From CAVOAK01 sp963664465 (GTDB taxonomy: Bacteria; Pseudomonadota; Alphaproteobacteria; UBA8366; CAVOAK01): a stretch of 64,000 nucleotides of DNA. Shown here piece by piece: positions 8,175 through 16,768 of the stretch. The DNA is taken from assembly GCA_963664465.2 (NCBI GenBank), contig CAXXSU010000012.1, positions 22,628 through 86,627 of the forward strand, given 5' to 3'. The translations under genes and the position numbers were made by a program. Under the pieces are notes generated by a model, which saw nothing but the letters and a program-made list of their open reading frames with translations, had not been told where the DNA came from and did no database searches. Within the stretch, counting starts at the first letter, position 1, and every line of letters starts with the position of its first letter.

Positions 8175-8577
8175 TCGGTCAAAAGCGAATTGGGGCTATG
8201 ACCCGTCATTTATGGCGGCCTGCCGGGCCGAACTGACCGTGACGCCGGATCACATCGCCGAAGCCGCCATATTCGTCTACGAGGAGCAGGGACTCGTGGT
8301 AGCGGTCTACCGGCTCGGTATTGATGGCAAAACCGCCGACATTGCACTTTTCTTTGTTGATCCATCAGCGCTTCGCCGCGGAATCGGTAGCACGATGTGG
8401 CGACATCTTCTCGATGAGTGCCGCGGGCGTGGCCTCACTAGGATCACAGTCGCGAGCGATCCGAACGCGGTCCCGTTTTACCAATCGCTCGGTGCGCTGC
8501 AGGTCGGTACAGTCGCATCGGAGAGCATACCCGGACGCCGGCTCCCGCTTCTGGAGTACAAGCTCGAAGCTCCATAA
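8175..8577 (+). pseudogene. GNAT acetyltransferase missing its N-terminus
   Basis: The frame is open right up to the IS1595 end and reads SKANWGYDPSFMAACRAELT, a segment that normally sits 25-30 residues inside GNAT proteins of this kind. The acetyl-CoA site is present in VDPSALRRGIGSTMWRHLLD (the R/Q-x-x-G-x-G/A region) and the C-terminal SDPNAVPFYQSLGALQVGTV is typical. An ATG at 8212 could start a shortened 121-residue protein, but it would lack the first strand and helix. I regard it as truncated by the IS-associated rearrangement; the shortened form might still be expressed. Confidence 0.8.
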
Positions 8578-8606
8578 GACACTCTGCTGACGCTTGGTCG
8601 TTACGG

Positions 8607-9479
8607 TCAACGCGTCGCGACTGGCTCCTTGCCACCATAGTCGTAGAAGCCACGCCCGGTCTTGCGTCCGAGCCATCCAGCCTCGACATATTTCACGAGC
8701 AGCGGACAGGGGCGGTATTTGGAGTCAGCCATACCCTCATGCAACACCCGCATCACGGCTAGACATGTGTCAAGGCCTATAAAATCGGCGAGCGCCAGCG
8801 GTCCCATCGGATGGTTGGCGCCAGTCCTGAGCGCCGTATCGATCGCCTCGATACTGCCGACACCTTCGTGAAGCGCATAGATCGCTTCATTGATCATGGG
8901 AAGGAGAATGCGGTTGATAATAAAGGCCGGAAAATCCCCTGCCTCAGCTACGGTCTTGCCCAATGCCTCGGCAAGCGATCGAATCTCCCGGTAGGTCTCG
9001 TCGCTGGTTGCCAGACCGCGTATCAGCTCGACCAATTCCATCATCGGCACCGGGTACATGAAATGCATGCCCATGAAGCGTTCCGGCCGGTCGGTGGACG
9101 CCGCAAGCTTGGTAATCGAAATCGACGAGGTGTTGGTTACGACCAACGCATCGGCGTTGAGATGCGGCGTGAGCGTCTTGAGAATCTCATGCTTGATGGA
9201 TTCGTTTTCGCTCGCTGCTTCGATCACCAGATCGCAGTCGGCAAACATGTCACACCGAAGGCCCAGAGTGATCCGCGCGAGCGCCGCGTCCATCTCTGCA
9301 GCGGTGATCGTGCTGTTTTTGCGTTGCCGATCGAGATTGCGGTTGATCGTGGCAAGCCCTGCGTCCAGAACCTCCTGAGCGATGTCGAGGAGATCGACAC
9401 GATAGCCGCGCAGGGCGCAGACATGCGCTATTCCGGCACCCATTTGTCCCGCACCAATTATACCGATCGTTTCAATCAC
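8607..9479 (-). CDS. hbdA: 3-hydroxybutyryl-CoA dehydrogenase
   Basis: A 290-residue NAD-dependent 3-hydroxyacyl-CoA dehydrogenase, which interconverts acetoacetyl-CoA and 3-hydroxybutyryl-CoA. The Rossmann motif is IGIIGAGQMGAGIAHV at the N-terminus, the catalytic His region is GMHFMYPVPMMELVE, and the C-terminal domain includes NHPMGPLALADFIGLDTCL. GTG 9479 is the start because the protein then begins just before the Rossmann strand; upstream codons have no similarity. It is the last gene of the etfB-etfA-hbdA row, 28 bases after etfA, linking beta-oxidation or butyrate metabolism to electron-transfer flavoprotein. Confidence 0.93.
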   Translation of the reverse strand: MIETIGIIGAGQMGAGIAHVCALRGYRVDLLDIAQEVLDAGLATINRNLDRQRKNSTITAAEMDAALARITLGLRCDMFADCDLVIEAASENESIKHEILKTLTPHLNADALVVTNTSSISITKLAASTDRPERFMGMHFMYPVPMMELVELIRGLATSDETYREIRSLAEALGKTVAEAGDFPAFIINRILLPMINEAIYALHEGVGSIEAIDTALRTGANHPMGPLALADFIGLDTCLAVMRVLHEGMADSKYRPCPLLVKYVEAGWLGRKTGRGFYDYGGKEPVATR

Positions 9480-9507
9480 GCCGCAGAACCTTGGGATTAT
9501 TGGAGGA

Positions 9508-10455
9508 TCACGATGCGAGCGCTTCGCGCAGCTCGCTCTCAAGCGCCGGCATAATCTCAAAGAGATCGCCGACCAAACCGTAGTCGGCAATTTGGAAGAT
9601 CGGCGCTTCCTCGTCCTTGTTGATAGCGACGATCACCTTGCTATCCTTTATGCCCGCTAAATGCTGAATGGCACCGGAAATTCCGACGGCAATATAGAGG
9701 TCCGGCGCGACAATCTTTCCGGTCTGGCCGACTTGGAAGTCGTTGGGTACGAAACCTGCATCGACCGCGGCGCGCGATGCACCGACGGCGCCGCCCAAGA
9801 GATCGGCGATCCGCTCCAACAACGCAAAATTCTCTTGGGACGCCAGGCCGCGACCACCTGAGATTACGATCTTAGCCGCTGCTAGCTCGGGCCGCTCCGA
9901 CTGGCTTGTCTCGGCGCCGACAAACTCTGACAAATCAGAGTCGCCTGTGCCATCCAACATCTCCTGTGCCGCAGTCCCGCCCTCGGCGGCAGCGGAATCA
10001 AACGCTGTCAGCCGCACAGTTATGACTTTCTTAGAATCGGACGATTGGACAGTTGCGATCGCGTTACCGGCATAGATTGGTCGTTCAAACGTATCATCGG
10101 AAATTACGGCGGTAATGTCAGAGATCTGTTGCACATCCATCAACGCCGCCACTCGAGGCATAAAGTTCTTCCCGAAGGTATCGGCCGGCGCGAGAATATG
10201 CGTGTAAGCGTCGGCAAGTCTCACCACAAGAGAAGCTACATTCTCAGGCAGTTGGTGGGCATATTCCGCGCTGTCGGCCACAAGAACCTTGGTAATCCCG
10301 GCTATCTTGGTCGCCGCCGCTGCCGCGTCGGCACAGTCGGTGCCAACCACCAACAGGTGAACATCACCGCCGATCTGTGCCGCCGCAGACACTGTGTTCA
10401 ACGTTGCCGGTCTCAAGCTCGTGTTAACGTGTTCAGCGATGACAAGGCACGACAT
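9508..10455 (-). CDS. etfA: electron transfer flavoprotein subunit alpha
   Basis: A 315-residue ETF alpha subunit. With EtfB it forms a soluble FAD protein that takes electrons from acyl-CoA dehydrogenases to ETF-ubiquinone oxidoreductase. The C-terminal FAD-binding domain is clear: VSGGRGLASQENF, VDAGFVPNDFQVGQTGKIVA, YIAVGISGAIQHLAGIKDS and NKDEEAPIFQIADYGLVGDL. Length is normal. It starts five bases after the etfB stop, so the two are translated from one message. Confidence 0.97.
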   Translation of the reverse strand: MSCLVIAEHVNTSLRPATLNTVSAAAQIGGDVHLLVVGTDCADAAAAATKIAGITKVLVADSAEYAHQLPENVASLVVRLADAYTHILAPADTFGKNFMPRVAALMDVQQISDITAVISDDTFERPIYAGNAIATVQSSDSKKVITVRLTAFDSAAAEGGTAAQEMLDGTGDSDLSEFVGAETSQSERPELAAAKIVISGGRGLASQENFALLERIADLLGGAVGASRAAVDAGFVPNDFQVGQTGKIVAPDLYIAVGISGAIQHLAGIKDSKVIVAINKDEEAPIFQIADYGLVGDLFEIMPALESELREALAS

Positions 10456-10459
10456 GGGC

Positions 10460-11209
10460 CTAGATCACTTTCGCTTCGTTGCGCAGCTTCTCGACAAGCT
10501 CGACCACTGAGGAGACGCGAACCCCTGCCTGGCGTCGCGGCGGATCGACGACATTGAGCGTCGCCAGCCGTGGTGTCGCGTCTACCCCGAGCTCCGCCAC
10601 TTCCAGCACATCGATGGTCTTCTTCTTGGCCTTCATGATGTTTGGCAGCGAAGCATAGCGCGGCTCATTCAAGCGAAGGTCTGTGGTGATTATGGCCGGC
10701 AACTTGACGCGAATGGTCTCGAGACCGCCATCAACTTCGCGGGTAACTTCTGCTGTTCCCTCGCCGATGACCACTTTCGATGCGAATGTCGCCTGGCTCC
10801 AGCCAAGCAGCGCTGCGGCCATCTGTCCCGTCTGATTGTTATCGTCATCGATCGCCTGTTTGCCGAGGATAACCAGATCCACACCCTCTCGCTCAACCAC
10901 CGCCTTCAAGAGCTTGGCGACCGCGAGCGGCTGGAGTTCGGCGTCGCTATTCACATGAATGCCACGGTCGGCACCCATCGCCAGCGCGGTCCGAATCGTT
11001 TCCTGGCATTGTGTTGGGCCCATCGAGACAGCGATGATTTCCTTAACGTGACCGGCCTCGTGCAAGCGGATCGCCTCTTCCACGGCAATCTCGTCAAATG
11101 GATTCATCGACATCTTTACATTGGCCGTCTCGACGCCGCTGCCATCCGCCTTGACGCGGACCTTAACGTTGAAGTCGACGACCCGCTTGACCGCAACAAG
11201 CGCTTTCAT
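10460..11209 (-). CDS. etfB: electron transfer flavoprotein subunit beta
   Basis: A 249-residue ETF beta subunit beginning MKALVAVKRVVDFNVKVRVK. Typical segments are MSMNPFDEIAVEEAIRLHEA, ILGKQAIDDDNNQTGQMAAALLGW (AMP-binding region) and DLRLNEPRYASLPNIMKAKK, the recognition loop for acyl-CoA dehydrogenases. First gene of the etfB-etfA-hbdA set; the promoter should lie in 11210-11335, but no confident motif was found there. Confidence 0.97.
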   Translation of the reverse strand: MKALVAVKRVVDFNVKVRVKADGSGVETANVKMSMNPFDEIAVEEAIRLHEAGHVKEIIAVSMGPTQCQETIRTALAMGADRGIHVNSDAELQPLAVAKLLKAVVEREGVDLVILGKQAIDDDNNQTGQMAAALLGWSQATFASKVVIGEGTAEVTREVDGGLETIRVKLPAIITTDLRLNEPRYASLPNIMKAKKKTIDVLEVAELGVDATPRLATLNVVDPPRRQAGVRVSSVVELVEKLRNEAKVI

Positions 11210-11335
11210 CGACGAAACCTGGAGGCTGGATTTGGCATAGAATGTTTCAGTCGAGCCGCTGGGACATTCGAGTGTTTCGGATGTCGCTTCATAGTCTCAA
11301 GCAGGCGGCTCGATTGCCACTGCGCCATGCCGCAT

Positions 11336-11911
11336 CTAATCAGAGCTCTCACGGGTCGCACCCGGCACCCATAGGACATCGCCGTCCCCGCCGTCGTTCG
11401 CCTGCCGCGCCATAACGAACAGCAGGTCGGAGAGCCGATTAAGATATTTCGTGGCGCTCTCGTTTACCGTCTCTTCGGCGGCGAGCGCCGTAACATGACG
11501 TTCCGCACGGCGCGCGACGGTCCGGGCATGATGCAACGATGCGGCAAGAGTGGAACCGCCTGGCAGAACAAAGCTGTTGAGCGGCGAGAGCGCCTCGTTG
11601 ATCCGATCGATTTCACCCTCAAGCCGCGTTACTTGCTGTGGGGTAATCCGTAAAGCGCCCTCCGCACGGCGTCCATCCTCGGGCGTGCACAAGTCTGCCC
11701 CCAAATCGAAGAGGTCGTTCTGTATCCGCGCAAGAATCGAATCGGTCTCTCCTTCCGCTGAAAGGCGAGCCAGCCCAATTACCGCGTTCGCCTCATCGAC
11801 CGTGCCGAATGCCTCGACACGCTGACTATGCTTAGCAACGCGCGCGCCGTCTCCCAACGACGTCTCGCCCTTGTCGCCGCCGCCGGTATAGATACGGGTG
11901 AGTTTTACCAT
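11336..11911 (-). CDS. PduO-type cob(I)alamin adenosyltransferase
   Basis: A 191-residue ATP:corrinoid adenosyltransferase of the PduO/MMAB type, which makes adenosylcobalamin from cob(I)alamin and ATP. The N-terminal ATP site is RIYTGGGDKGETSLGDG, followed by KHSQRVEAFGTVDEANAVIG. The C-terminal helices hold RTVARRAERHV and YLNRLSDLLFVMAR, the cobalamin-side residues. ATG 11911 is chosen because the TRIYTGGGD strand is normally within eight residues of the start. It follows the small membrane gene by 13 bases; this order upstream of etfBA is common in alphaproteobacteria. Confidence 0.93.
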   Translation of the reverse strand: MVKLTRIYTGGGDKGETSLGDGARVAKHSQRVEAFGTVDEANAVIGLARLSAEGETDSILARIQNDLFDLGADLCTPEDGRRAEGALRITPQQVTRLEGEIDRINEALSPLNSFVLPGGSTLAASLHHARTVARRAERHVTALAAEETVNESATKYLNRLSDLLFVMARQANDGGDGDVLWVPGATRESSD

Positions 11912-11924
11912 TGCAGTGCCCTCC

Positions 11925-12125
11925 TCAACGGCCGCCCAAGAACAAAGCGACGAGTACAAAACATGCGAGAGCCGCTGCTTGAAGGATCACCCGCATCCGC
12001 ATAAGCCTGTTGGCGTTGCGCGAATTGAACGCGCCCCCGCGCGCCATCGAGACAACACCAACGATCACGACAGCGAACGTCGCGACCATAGCAACGATCA
12101 TCAAACCGATGAAGAAACCTGACAT
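11925..12125 (-). CDS. HIG1-type twin-transmembrane protein
   Basis: A 66-residue protein with two hydrophobic helices (GLMIVAMVATFAVVIVGVVS and VILQAAALACFVLVALFLGG) separated by a basic loop ARGGAFNSRNANRLMRMR. This is the layout of the bacterial HIG1/hypoxia-induced (HIG_1_N) small membrane proteins, often named twin transmembrane protein. Role unknown; related mitochondrial proteins associate with respiratory complexes. It is paired with the PduO-type adenosyltransferase gene downstream. Confidence 0.85.
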   Translation of the reverse strand: MSGFFIGLMIVAMVATFAVVIVGVVSMARGGAFNSRNANRLMRMRVILQAAALACFVLVALFLGGR

Positions 12126-12286
12126 ATGCCCTCAAAATATAGCGCGCCGGGGCCCCGGCGGACAGGCCCGTTCCACCACGAATCACCAGACATCTTTGGA
12201 CATTCGCCTCCGGGCGTACTCGCACGTATCGAAAGTTCATGGACGATCGCGTTGCCTTCGGTCCAACTGTGCCCCATCTTTTATGC

Positions 12287-12955
12287 ATGAGACACAAACA
12301 AACCGACCCAACGCCGTACTCTCAAATGTTCCCGCGGCGGCGATTTCTAGGCGCTGCATTGGCGGCGACCGCCTGGTCAACCGGTGCGGGCGCCGCCGCC
12401 TTGTTGCCGACGCCACGGCAATCCACGGGACCATTCTATCCACTGTCGAAGCCGTTGGACCAGGATGCCGACCTGGTTCAGGCGAGCGGCCGGAACCAGC
12501 CGGCGCACGGTCAAGTAATTCGAATATTCGGCCGTGTACTCGGGTCAGACGGCCTTCCGCTAGAGAGCGCGCGGGTCGAGATTTGGCAGGCCAACGCGTT
12601 TGGTCGCTATGCTCATCCAGGCGACACCTCCTCGGCGCCTCTCGACCCCAACTTTCAAGGCTTCGGCCAATTGACGACGAATGCCGACGGCGCTTACCAA
12701 TTTCGCACGGTAAAGCCAGCGCCATACAGCAACCGGACGCCGCACATACATTTCCGTGTTTCAGGGCGCAATTTCAAGATGTTAACGACACAAATGTATT
12801 TTGCCGGCGAGACGCGCAACGAACGTGATTTCCTGCTGCGGCGGATTCGGGGAGATGCGCTGCGTCGGCGCGTCATCACCAACTTCATACATATTCCGCA
12901 GATCCCAGCCGACGAGTTAGCCGGGAATTTTGATATCGTTGTGGAGCGAAGTTAG
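12287..12955 (+). CDS. intradiol ring-cleavage dioxygenase-like protein, Tat signal
   Basis: About 222 residues. A twin-arginine signal (PRRRFLGAALAATAW) precedes a protocatechuate 3,4-dioxygenase-fold domain. Fe-ligand motifs of the family are visible: a Tyr in EIWQANAFGRYAHPGD, a Tyr in PAPYSNRTPHIHF, and the two His of PHIHF. It probably acts in the periplasm on a catechol-like aromatic. ATG 12287 is used; 12239 and 12326 are alternatives and none has a strong ribosome-binding site. It is shorter than catabolic enzymes and stands alone, so it may be one of the exported dioxygenase-like proteins of unknown substrate. Confidence 0.82.
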   Translation: MRHKQTDPTPYSQMFPRRRFLGAALAATAWSTGAGAAALLPTPRQSTGPFYPLSKPLDQDADLVQASGRNQPAHGQVIRIFGRVLGSDGLPLESARVEIWQANAFGRYAHPGDTSSAPLDPNFQGFGQLTTNADGAYQFRTVKPAPYSNRTPHIHFRVSGRNFKMLTTQMYFAGETRNERDFLLRRIRGDALRRRVITNFIHIPQIPADELAGNFDIVVERS

Positions 12956-13023
12956 ACCGGGACCTGAGACACGGTCGCCACATTATTCAGCATGCGGCGC
13001 ACCAAAATCGACACTGAGAACTC

Positions 13024-13302
13024 TCAGTCGCGTTTCCCCGGCTTTACGCCCTTGGAACGGCCCTTTGGGCGCCGCTTCGCGGCCCGCTGCGGGCGCTGCT
13101 GAACTGAAGCAAAGGGCAGGACATTGTCGTCGGCGAGAGTCTTTACGTCAGCCGGCAATACAGCGGGGCCGGTACCGGTTACTGCGGCGTGGACCGACTC
13201 GGAAAGATTGACCCTGGCGAACGGATAGAGGGCGCTGCTTCCGCCATGTCGATAACGTGCGGTGCAGGAAAATCGCCTCTTGTAGATCCAAACGTCAGCC
13301 AT
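13024..13302 (-). CDS. hypothetical protein with basic tail (uncertain)
   Basis: Within the 510-bp gap between the dioxygenase and the AEC transporter the only plausible frame is this 92-residue one, beginning MADVWIYKRRFSCTARYRHG and ending in a strongly basic tail (AAKRRPKGRSKGVKPGKRD). A GGAG lies rather far (about 17 bases) upstream. No family was recognised. It may be a small nucleic-acid-binding protein or a chance frame. Nothing else was seen in 12956-13465. Confidence 0.35.
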   Translation of the reverse strand: MADVWIYKRRFSCTARYRHGGSSALYPFARVNLSESVHAAVTGTGPAVLPADVKTLADDNVLPFASVQQRPQRAAKRRPKGRSKGVKPGKRD

Positions 13303-13465
13303 ATTTCGGTCCGCCGGCTCCCTCGATAGCCCCCGTGTCTACGCACTTAGTGCTTCGCAACGTCCAGGTCAAGACGAGCCGCCCCTAACGTCGGATCGGC
13401 GCCTCAAGTCCGGTCCCCGAAGGGCATCAGTCAGAGCGCCGAGTAAACCGCAAAACCCTTGCATA

Positions 13466-14461
13466 ATGGGGCACCATAAGCGACGCTCCGCGCCCTTCGG
13501 CCTCGCAACACCGGACCCTCAATTGGAAATTGTCCTCGACATCGTATTGCCGGTGTTTGGCCTTGTGCTGCTCGGATTTGGCGCTGCGCGCTTTCGTATG
13601 TCCGACGCCGACGCAATCCGCGGCCTATCGCTTTTCGTCTTCAATTTCGCCGTGCCGGTAATGATGTTTCGCACCATTGCCACGCTCGACTTGCCGCCAT
13701 CGATCAACTGGGGGTTTCTTTTCTCCTACTACATAGGAGCTGCCGCGGTCTTCCTCATCGCCATGGTAGCTGGGCGGCAGGTATTCGCACGCGACGCTGA
13801 CGAGCAGGCAATCCTCGGAACCGGGGCCGCGCATTCCAATCTCGTTCTCCTGGGAATTCCGCTCATCCTGACCACCTACGGCGAGCAGGCAGCACTACCG
13901 CTGTTCCTGATTATCGTCTTCTCCAATCCAATCCTGTTTCCGACGGTAACCTCGATCGTCGAGATTAGCCGCGGTCGTGCGCAGGGTTTCAAGCATGTAC
14001 CGCTGAGGATTGGCCGCGCGCTGCTGACGAGCCCGCCGGTCACGGCGCTTGCCCTTGGTCTGATTTTCAATTGGTTCTCGATTCCGCTGCCTGGACCAAT
14101 TGACACTATCGCCTCGCTGCTCGGCAGTGCCGGACCGCCCTGCGCGCTGTTCGTCACCGGAGCCGCCTTGACGCAATATCGCCTTGCAGGTAATGCCCCA
14201 GAAGCGTCGATGATGGTGCTGCTCAAGCTAGTCGTCCAGCCGGCAATCGTCTGGCTGCTGGCAAGCTTCGTGTTCGACGTTCCCGAGATGTGGATGCAGG
14301 TCGGCGTGATCGTTGCTGCGCTACCAACCGGCGTCCTGGCATTCCTGTTCGCGCAACGGTACTCGATCTGCATCGCACCCGCGACGTCAGCGGTCTTCGC
14401 TTCGACCGCTCTTTCCGCGTTCAGCCTGACGCTGTTGCTGTTCCTGTTCGAGGTACGCTGA
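13466..14461 (+). CDS. AEC-family (auxin efflux carrier-like) transporter
   Basis: About 331 residues (312 if TTG 13523 is the start). Highly hydrophobic with about ten membrane segments, in the arrangement of AEC/malonate-type permeases: early VLPVFGLVLLGFGAARF, then LFVFNFAVPVMMFRTIA with the conserved N-F-A-V-P, GAAHSNLVLLGIPL with the N-x-x-x-x-G-I-P-L motif, and late VIVAALPTGVLAFLFAQRY. These carriers move small organic anions; substrate unknown. The first 19 residues are polar and poorly conserved-looking, so the internal start may be the real one. Convergent with the next gene. Confidence 0.85.
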   Translation: MGHHKRRSAPFGLATPDPQLEIVLDIVLPVFGLVLLGFGAARFRMSDADAIRGLSLFVFNFAVPVMMFRTIATLDLPPSINWGFLFSYYIGAAAVFLIAMVAGRQVFARDADEQAILGTGAAHSNLVLLGIPLILTTYGEQAALPLFLIIVFSNPILFPTVTSIVEISRGRAQGFKHVPLRIGRALLTSPPVTALALGLIFNWFSIPLPGPIDTIASLLGSAGPPCALFVTGAALTQYRLAGNAPEASMMVLLKLVVQPAIVWLLASFVFDVPEMWMQVGVIVAALPTGVLAFLFAQRYSICIAPATSAVFASTALSAFSLTLLLFLFEVR

Positions 14462-14491
14462 ACCCCCCGGCGCGGGACAGGGGCGCCCGTC

Positions 14492-15556
14492 CTATCCCGC
14501 TGCCGCCAGCTTCACGGCCGCCGAGGGTGCAAGCGGTAGCATGACCGGCTCGTTACTCTCAGCGGACAAGTCAGCGGCCATATAGACTTCCATGACTTGG
14601 CGTGCCTGTTCGGCGGTCGCCATAACAGGCCGGTCGTAGGCCACTGCCTCGAGGAAGTGGATCGTCTCGTTGGCCATCGGCCCCGCATAGACATGGCCGA
14701 CTGGCTCACCCGGCATAGTCGACAGCGGAAACACCGTGCCCCCATCCATTTTGCTCAGCACGACATCACGGTGGCTATCGTCGACCATCAGAGCGCCTTC
14801 GCTGCCGACGAACTCGACATTGGTCGACGAGAAATTGGGATAGGCCGGCGGCATGATCCAGCCTGCCCCAATCGTGAAAACGGTGCCGTCATCCATGGTG
14901 ACGACGATCCACATGCAATCGGCGACGTCATTGATCGGTTTCATTACGCGCTCAACCGCTTGTGAATACACACGAATCGGCTTTGCCGGCTCCAGACACC
15001 AAAGCACAAAGTCGATGTCATGGGTCGCTTCCATTGCTGCCGGAGAAAGCTTGATGCGTCCGCTGATCTTGTTGCCGAGAGTACGGGTGATGTGCCGGCT
15101 TACCAACGCACTGACGGGCACGCCCAGTGTGCCATCGCTAACACATTGTTTTACATATGCAAATTTTGGATTAAAGCGCTGCGAATAGCCGATGGCGAAC
15201 TTAAGCTTCGACTTGTTGGCAAGAGCGATGAGTTCGTCGGCTTCCTCGAGTTCCAACGCCAGCGGCTTTTCGAGCAGAACATGCCTGCCCGCCTGCAGGC
15301 AGTCGCGTGACATCGTGTAGTGCGTGTGTTCCGGGGTCGCGGAGATAATGAAAGTATCGATGGCATCGATTTCCAGCAGCTCGCGATAATCAGCGGTCGC
15401 CGTAACTGCGCCGGTCTCTTGAGCAATTTCCGCGAGGCGATCGGGTTTTATTTCGGCCACATGAACTTCATTGACCAGGGCGTGCGAGGCGCAGGTGTTG
15501 GCGCGTATTCCACCGCACCATCCTGTCCCGATGATACCCACATTGAGTTGTTTCAT
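14492..15556 (-). CDS. Gfo/Idh/MocA-family oxidoreductase
   Basis: A 354-residue NAD(P)-dependent sugar or cyclitol dehydrogenase. The Rossmann motif is NVGIIGTGWCGGIRANT at the N-terminus, then FIISATPEHTHYTMSRDCLQ and HVLLEKPLALELEEADEL, with the E-K-P motif that defines the family. ATG 15556 has GGGAGGA upstream. A second family member lies upstream on the same strand (117 bases apart), so both may serve one polyol or sugar pathway. Substrate cannot be inferred. Confidence 0.9.
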   Translation of the reverse strand: MKQLNVGIIGTGWCGGIRANTCASHALVNEVHVAEIKPDRLAEIAQETGAVTATADYRELLEIDAIDTFIISATPEHTHYTMSRDCLQAGRHVLLEKPLALELEEADELIALANKSKLKFAIGYSQRFNPKFAYVKQCVSDGTLGVPVSALVSRHITRTLGNKISGRIKLSPAAMEATHDIDFVLWCLEPAKPIRVYSQAVERVMKPINDVADCMWIVVTMDDGTVFTIGAGWIMPPAYPNFSSTNVEFVGSEGALMVDDSHRDVVLSKMDGGTVFPLSTMPGEPVGHVYAGPMANETIHFLEAVAYDRPVMATAEQARQVMEVYMAADLSAESNEPVMLPLAPSAAVKLAAAG

Positions 15557-15673
15557 GTGATTCCTCCCCAAAAATTCGCAGCACCGGCGCGCCGATGACG
15601 GCTGCACATACCGTGCAGCATAGGCTATGCCTGCGATGTATTCCAAGCCCCGAGATGCCGCTCAGCGCTCGCC

Positions 15674-16672
15674 TTAGAGGACCGCAATGGGTCGGCCTGT
15701 CTCCGCCGATTTCAATATCGCCTCAAATATCGCGATGTTGTGGATCAACTGCTCGTTTGTGAACCGGTACGAGGCGCGGCCTTCGATGGCATCGGCGAAA
15801 GCTTCAAAGTTAGCTCTGACGGCATCGAAGGGCTGGTAGTCAGTGACCGACCTGACACCATCCTTGCCGCAGAACATGAGATGGCTTTCCCCGCCTTCGT
15901 CAGGATGGGCGTCGTCGCTCGCCTCGACCCAGCCATCCGTTCCAAACACCGTGAATCGGGCATAGTAAGGCGTCGCCGAGATCGCACAGAGGTAGCCTGT
16001 CGCGCCGCTCGCAAAACGAAACTGCGCGGCGACGATGTCGCCGGCTGGCATTTCGACGACCCGCTTCGCGGTGATCGCACTGACCTCGGTTACAGGTCCC
16101 AGCATATCGATATAGCTATCGGTCAAATGGATGCCCATGCCGGTCATGCCGGCGGCCGGCGCCTGATGCTCATCGGCCCGCCAGTTGTCGAGCGGCATGC
16201 CGACGAAGCGATCGTGCGAGAAGTTGGATTCGACATGCATGATCGTGCCCAGCCGACCGCCTTCGATCAGCCGTTTGATCTCTTCCATTGCCGTCTCATA
16301 TCTACGCTCATGACCAATGCCAAGAACGACGCCCGCCATTTGGCAGGCCTCAACCGACCGCACGGCACTGGTCCGCGTTAGCCCGAGCGGCTTTTCGCAA
16401 AACACATGCTTCCCAGCGCCGGCCGCACGGGCTACCTGCTCCTCATGGGCCAAATGGGGCGTACACAAGATCACGGCCGCAACCGATGCGTCGTCAAGCG
16501 CGTCCTGATAGTCGGCGGAAAGAACAAGGCCGCGCTCTTCACAGAATTCCGCGACCGGGCCCGGGTTGACGTCAACTGCGCGTATCAAGCGTAGTTTCTC
16601 GGTCCTGCCGTGCAGGCTCGCAACCACCTGCTTGCCCCACCACCCCATACCGACGACAGCGGCATTGACCAT
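15674..16672 (-). CDS. Gfo/Idh/MocA-family oxidoreductase
   Basis: A 332-residue protein of the same family as its neighbour: Rossmann AAVVGMGWWGKQVVASL, then VILCTPHLAHEEQVARAAGA and HVFCEKPLGLTRTSAVRSVE with the E-K-P lysine. Later come GIGHERRYETAMEEIKRLIE and GMGIHLTDSYIDMLGPVTEV, typical of the C-terminal substrate-binding domain. ATG 16672 has GGAGGAA eight bases upstream. The 117-bp gap to the next gene and shared strand suggest a two-gene unit. It is divergent from the enoyl-CoA hydratase, with 96 bases between the starts. Confidence 0.9.
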   Translation of the reverse strand: MVNAAVVGMGWWGKQVVASLHGRTEKLRLIRAVDVNPGPVAEFCEERGLVLSADYQDALDDASVAAVILCTPHLAHEEQVARAAGAGKHVFCEKPLGLTRTSAVRSVEACQMAGVVLGIGHERRYETAMEEIKRLIEGGRLGTIMHVESNFSHDRFVGMPLDNWRADEHQAPAAGMTGMGIHLTDSYIDMLGPVTEVSAITAKRVVEMPAGDIVAAQFRFASGATGYLCAISATPYYARFTVFGTDGWVEASDDAHPDEGGESHLMFCGKDGVRSVTDYQPFDAVRANFEAFADAIEGRASYRFTNEQLIHNIAIFEAILKSAETGRPIAVL

Positions 16673-16768
16673 TGCGCAGTTCCTCCATGGCGTGTCTCGG
16701 GCAGCCAACCGGCTTGGCCGCTGTCTCGATACCTGCCATATCATGGGCCGCATAGACAGAGGAACGCC

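Noticed and set aside
11210..11335. Cobalamin riboswitch upstream of etfB / near the adenosyltransferase
   Set aside because: No B12-box-like sequence or matching structure was seen here or in 12126-12286.
12010..12828. 272-codon plus-strand frame overlapping the HIG1 and dioxygenase genes
   Set aside because: Wrong frame for the dioxygenase, which carries conserved motifs.
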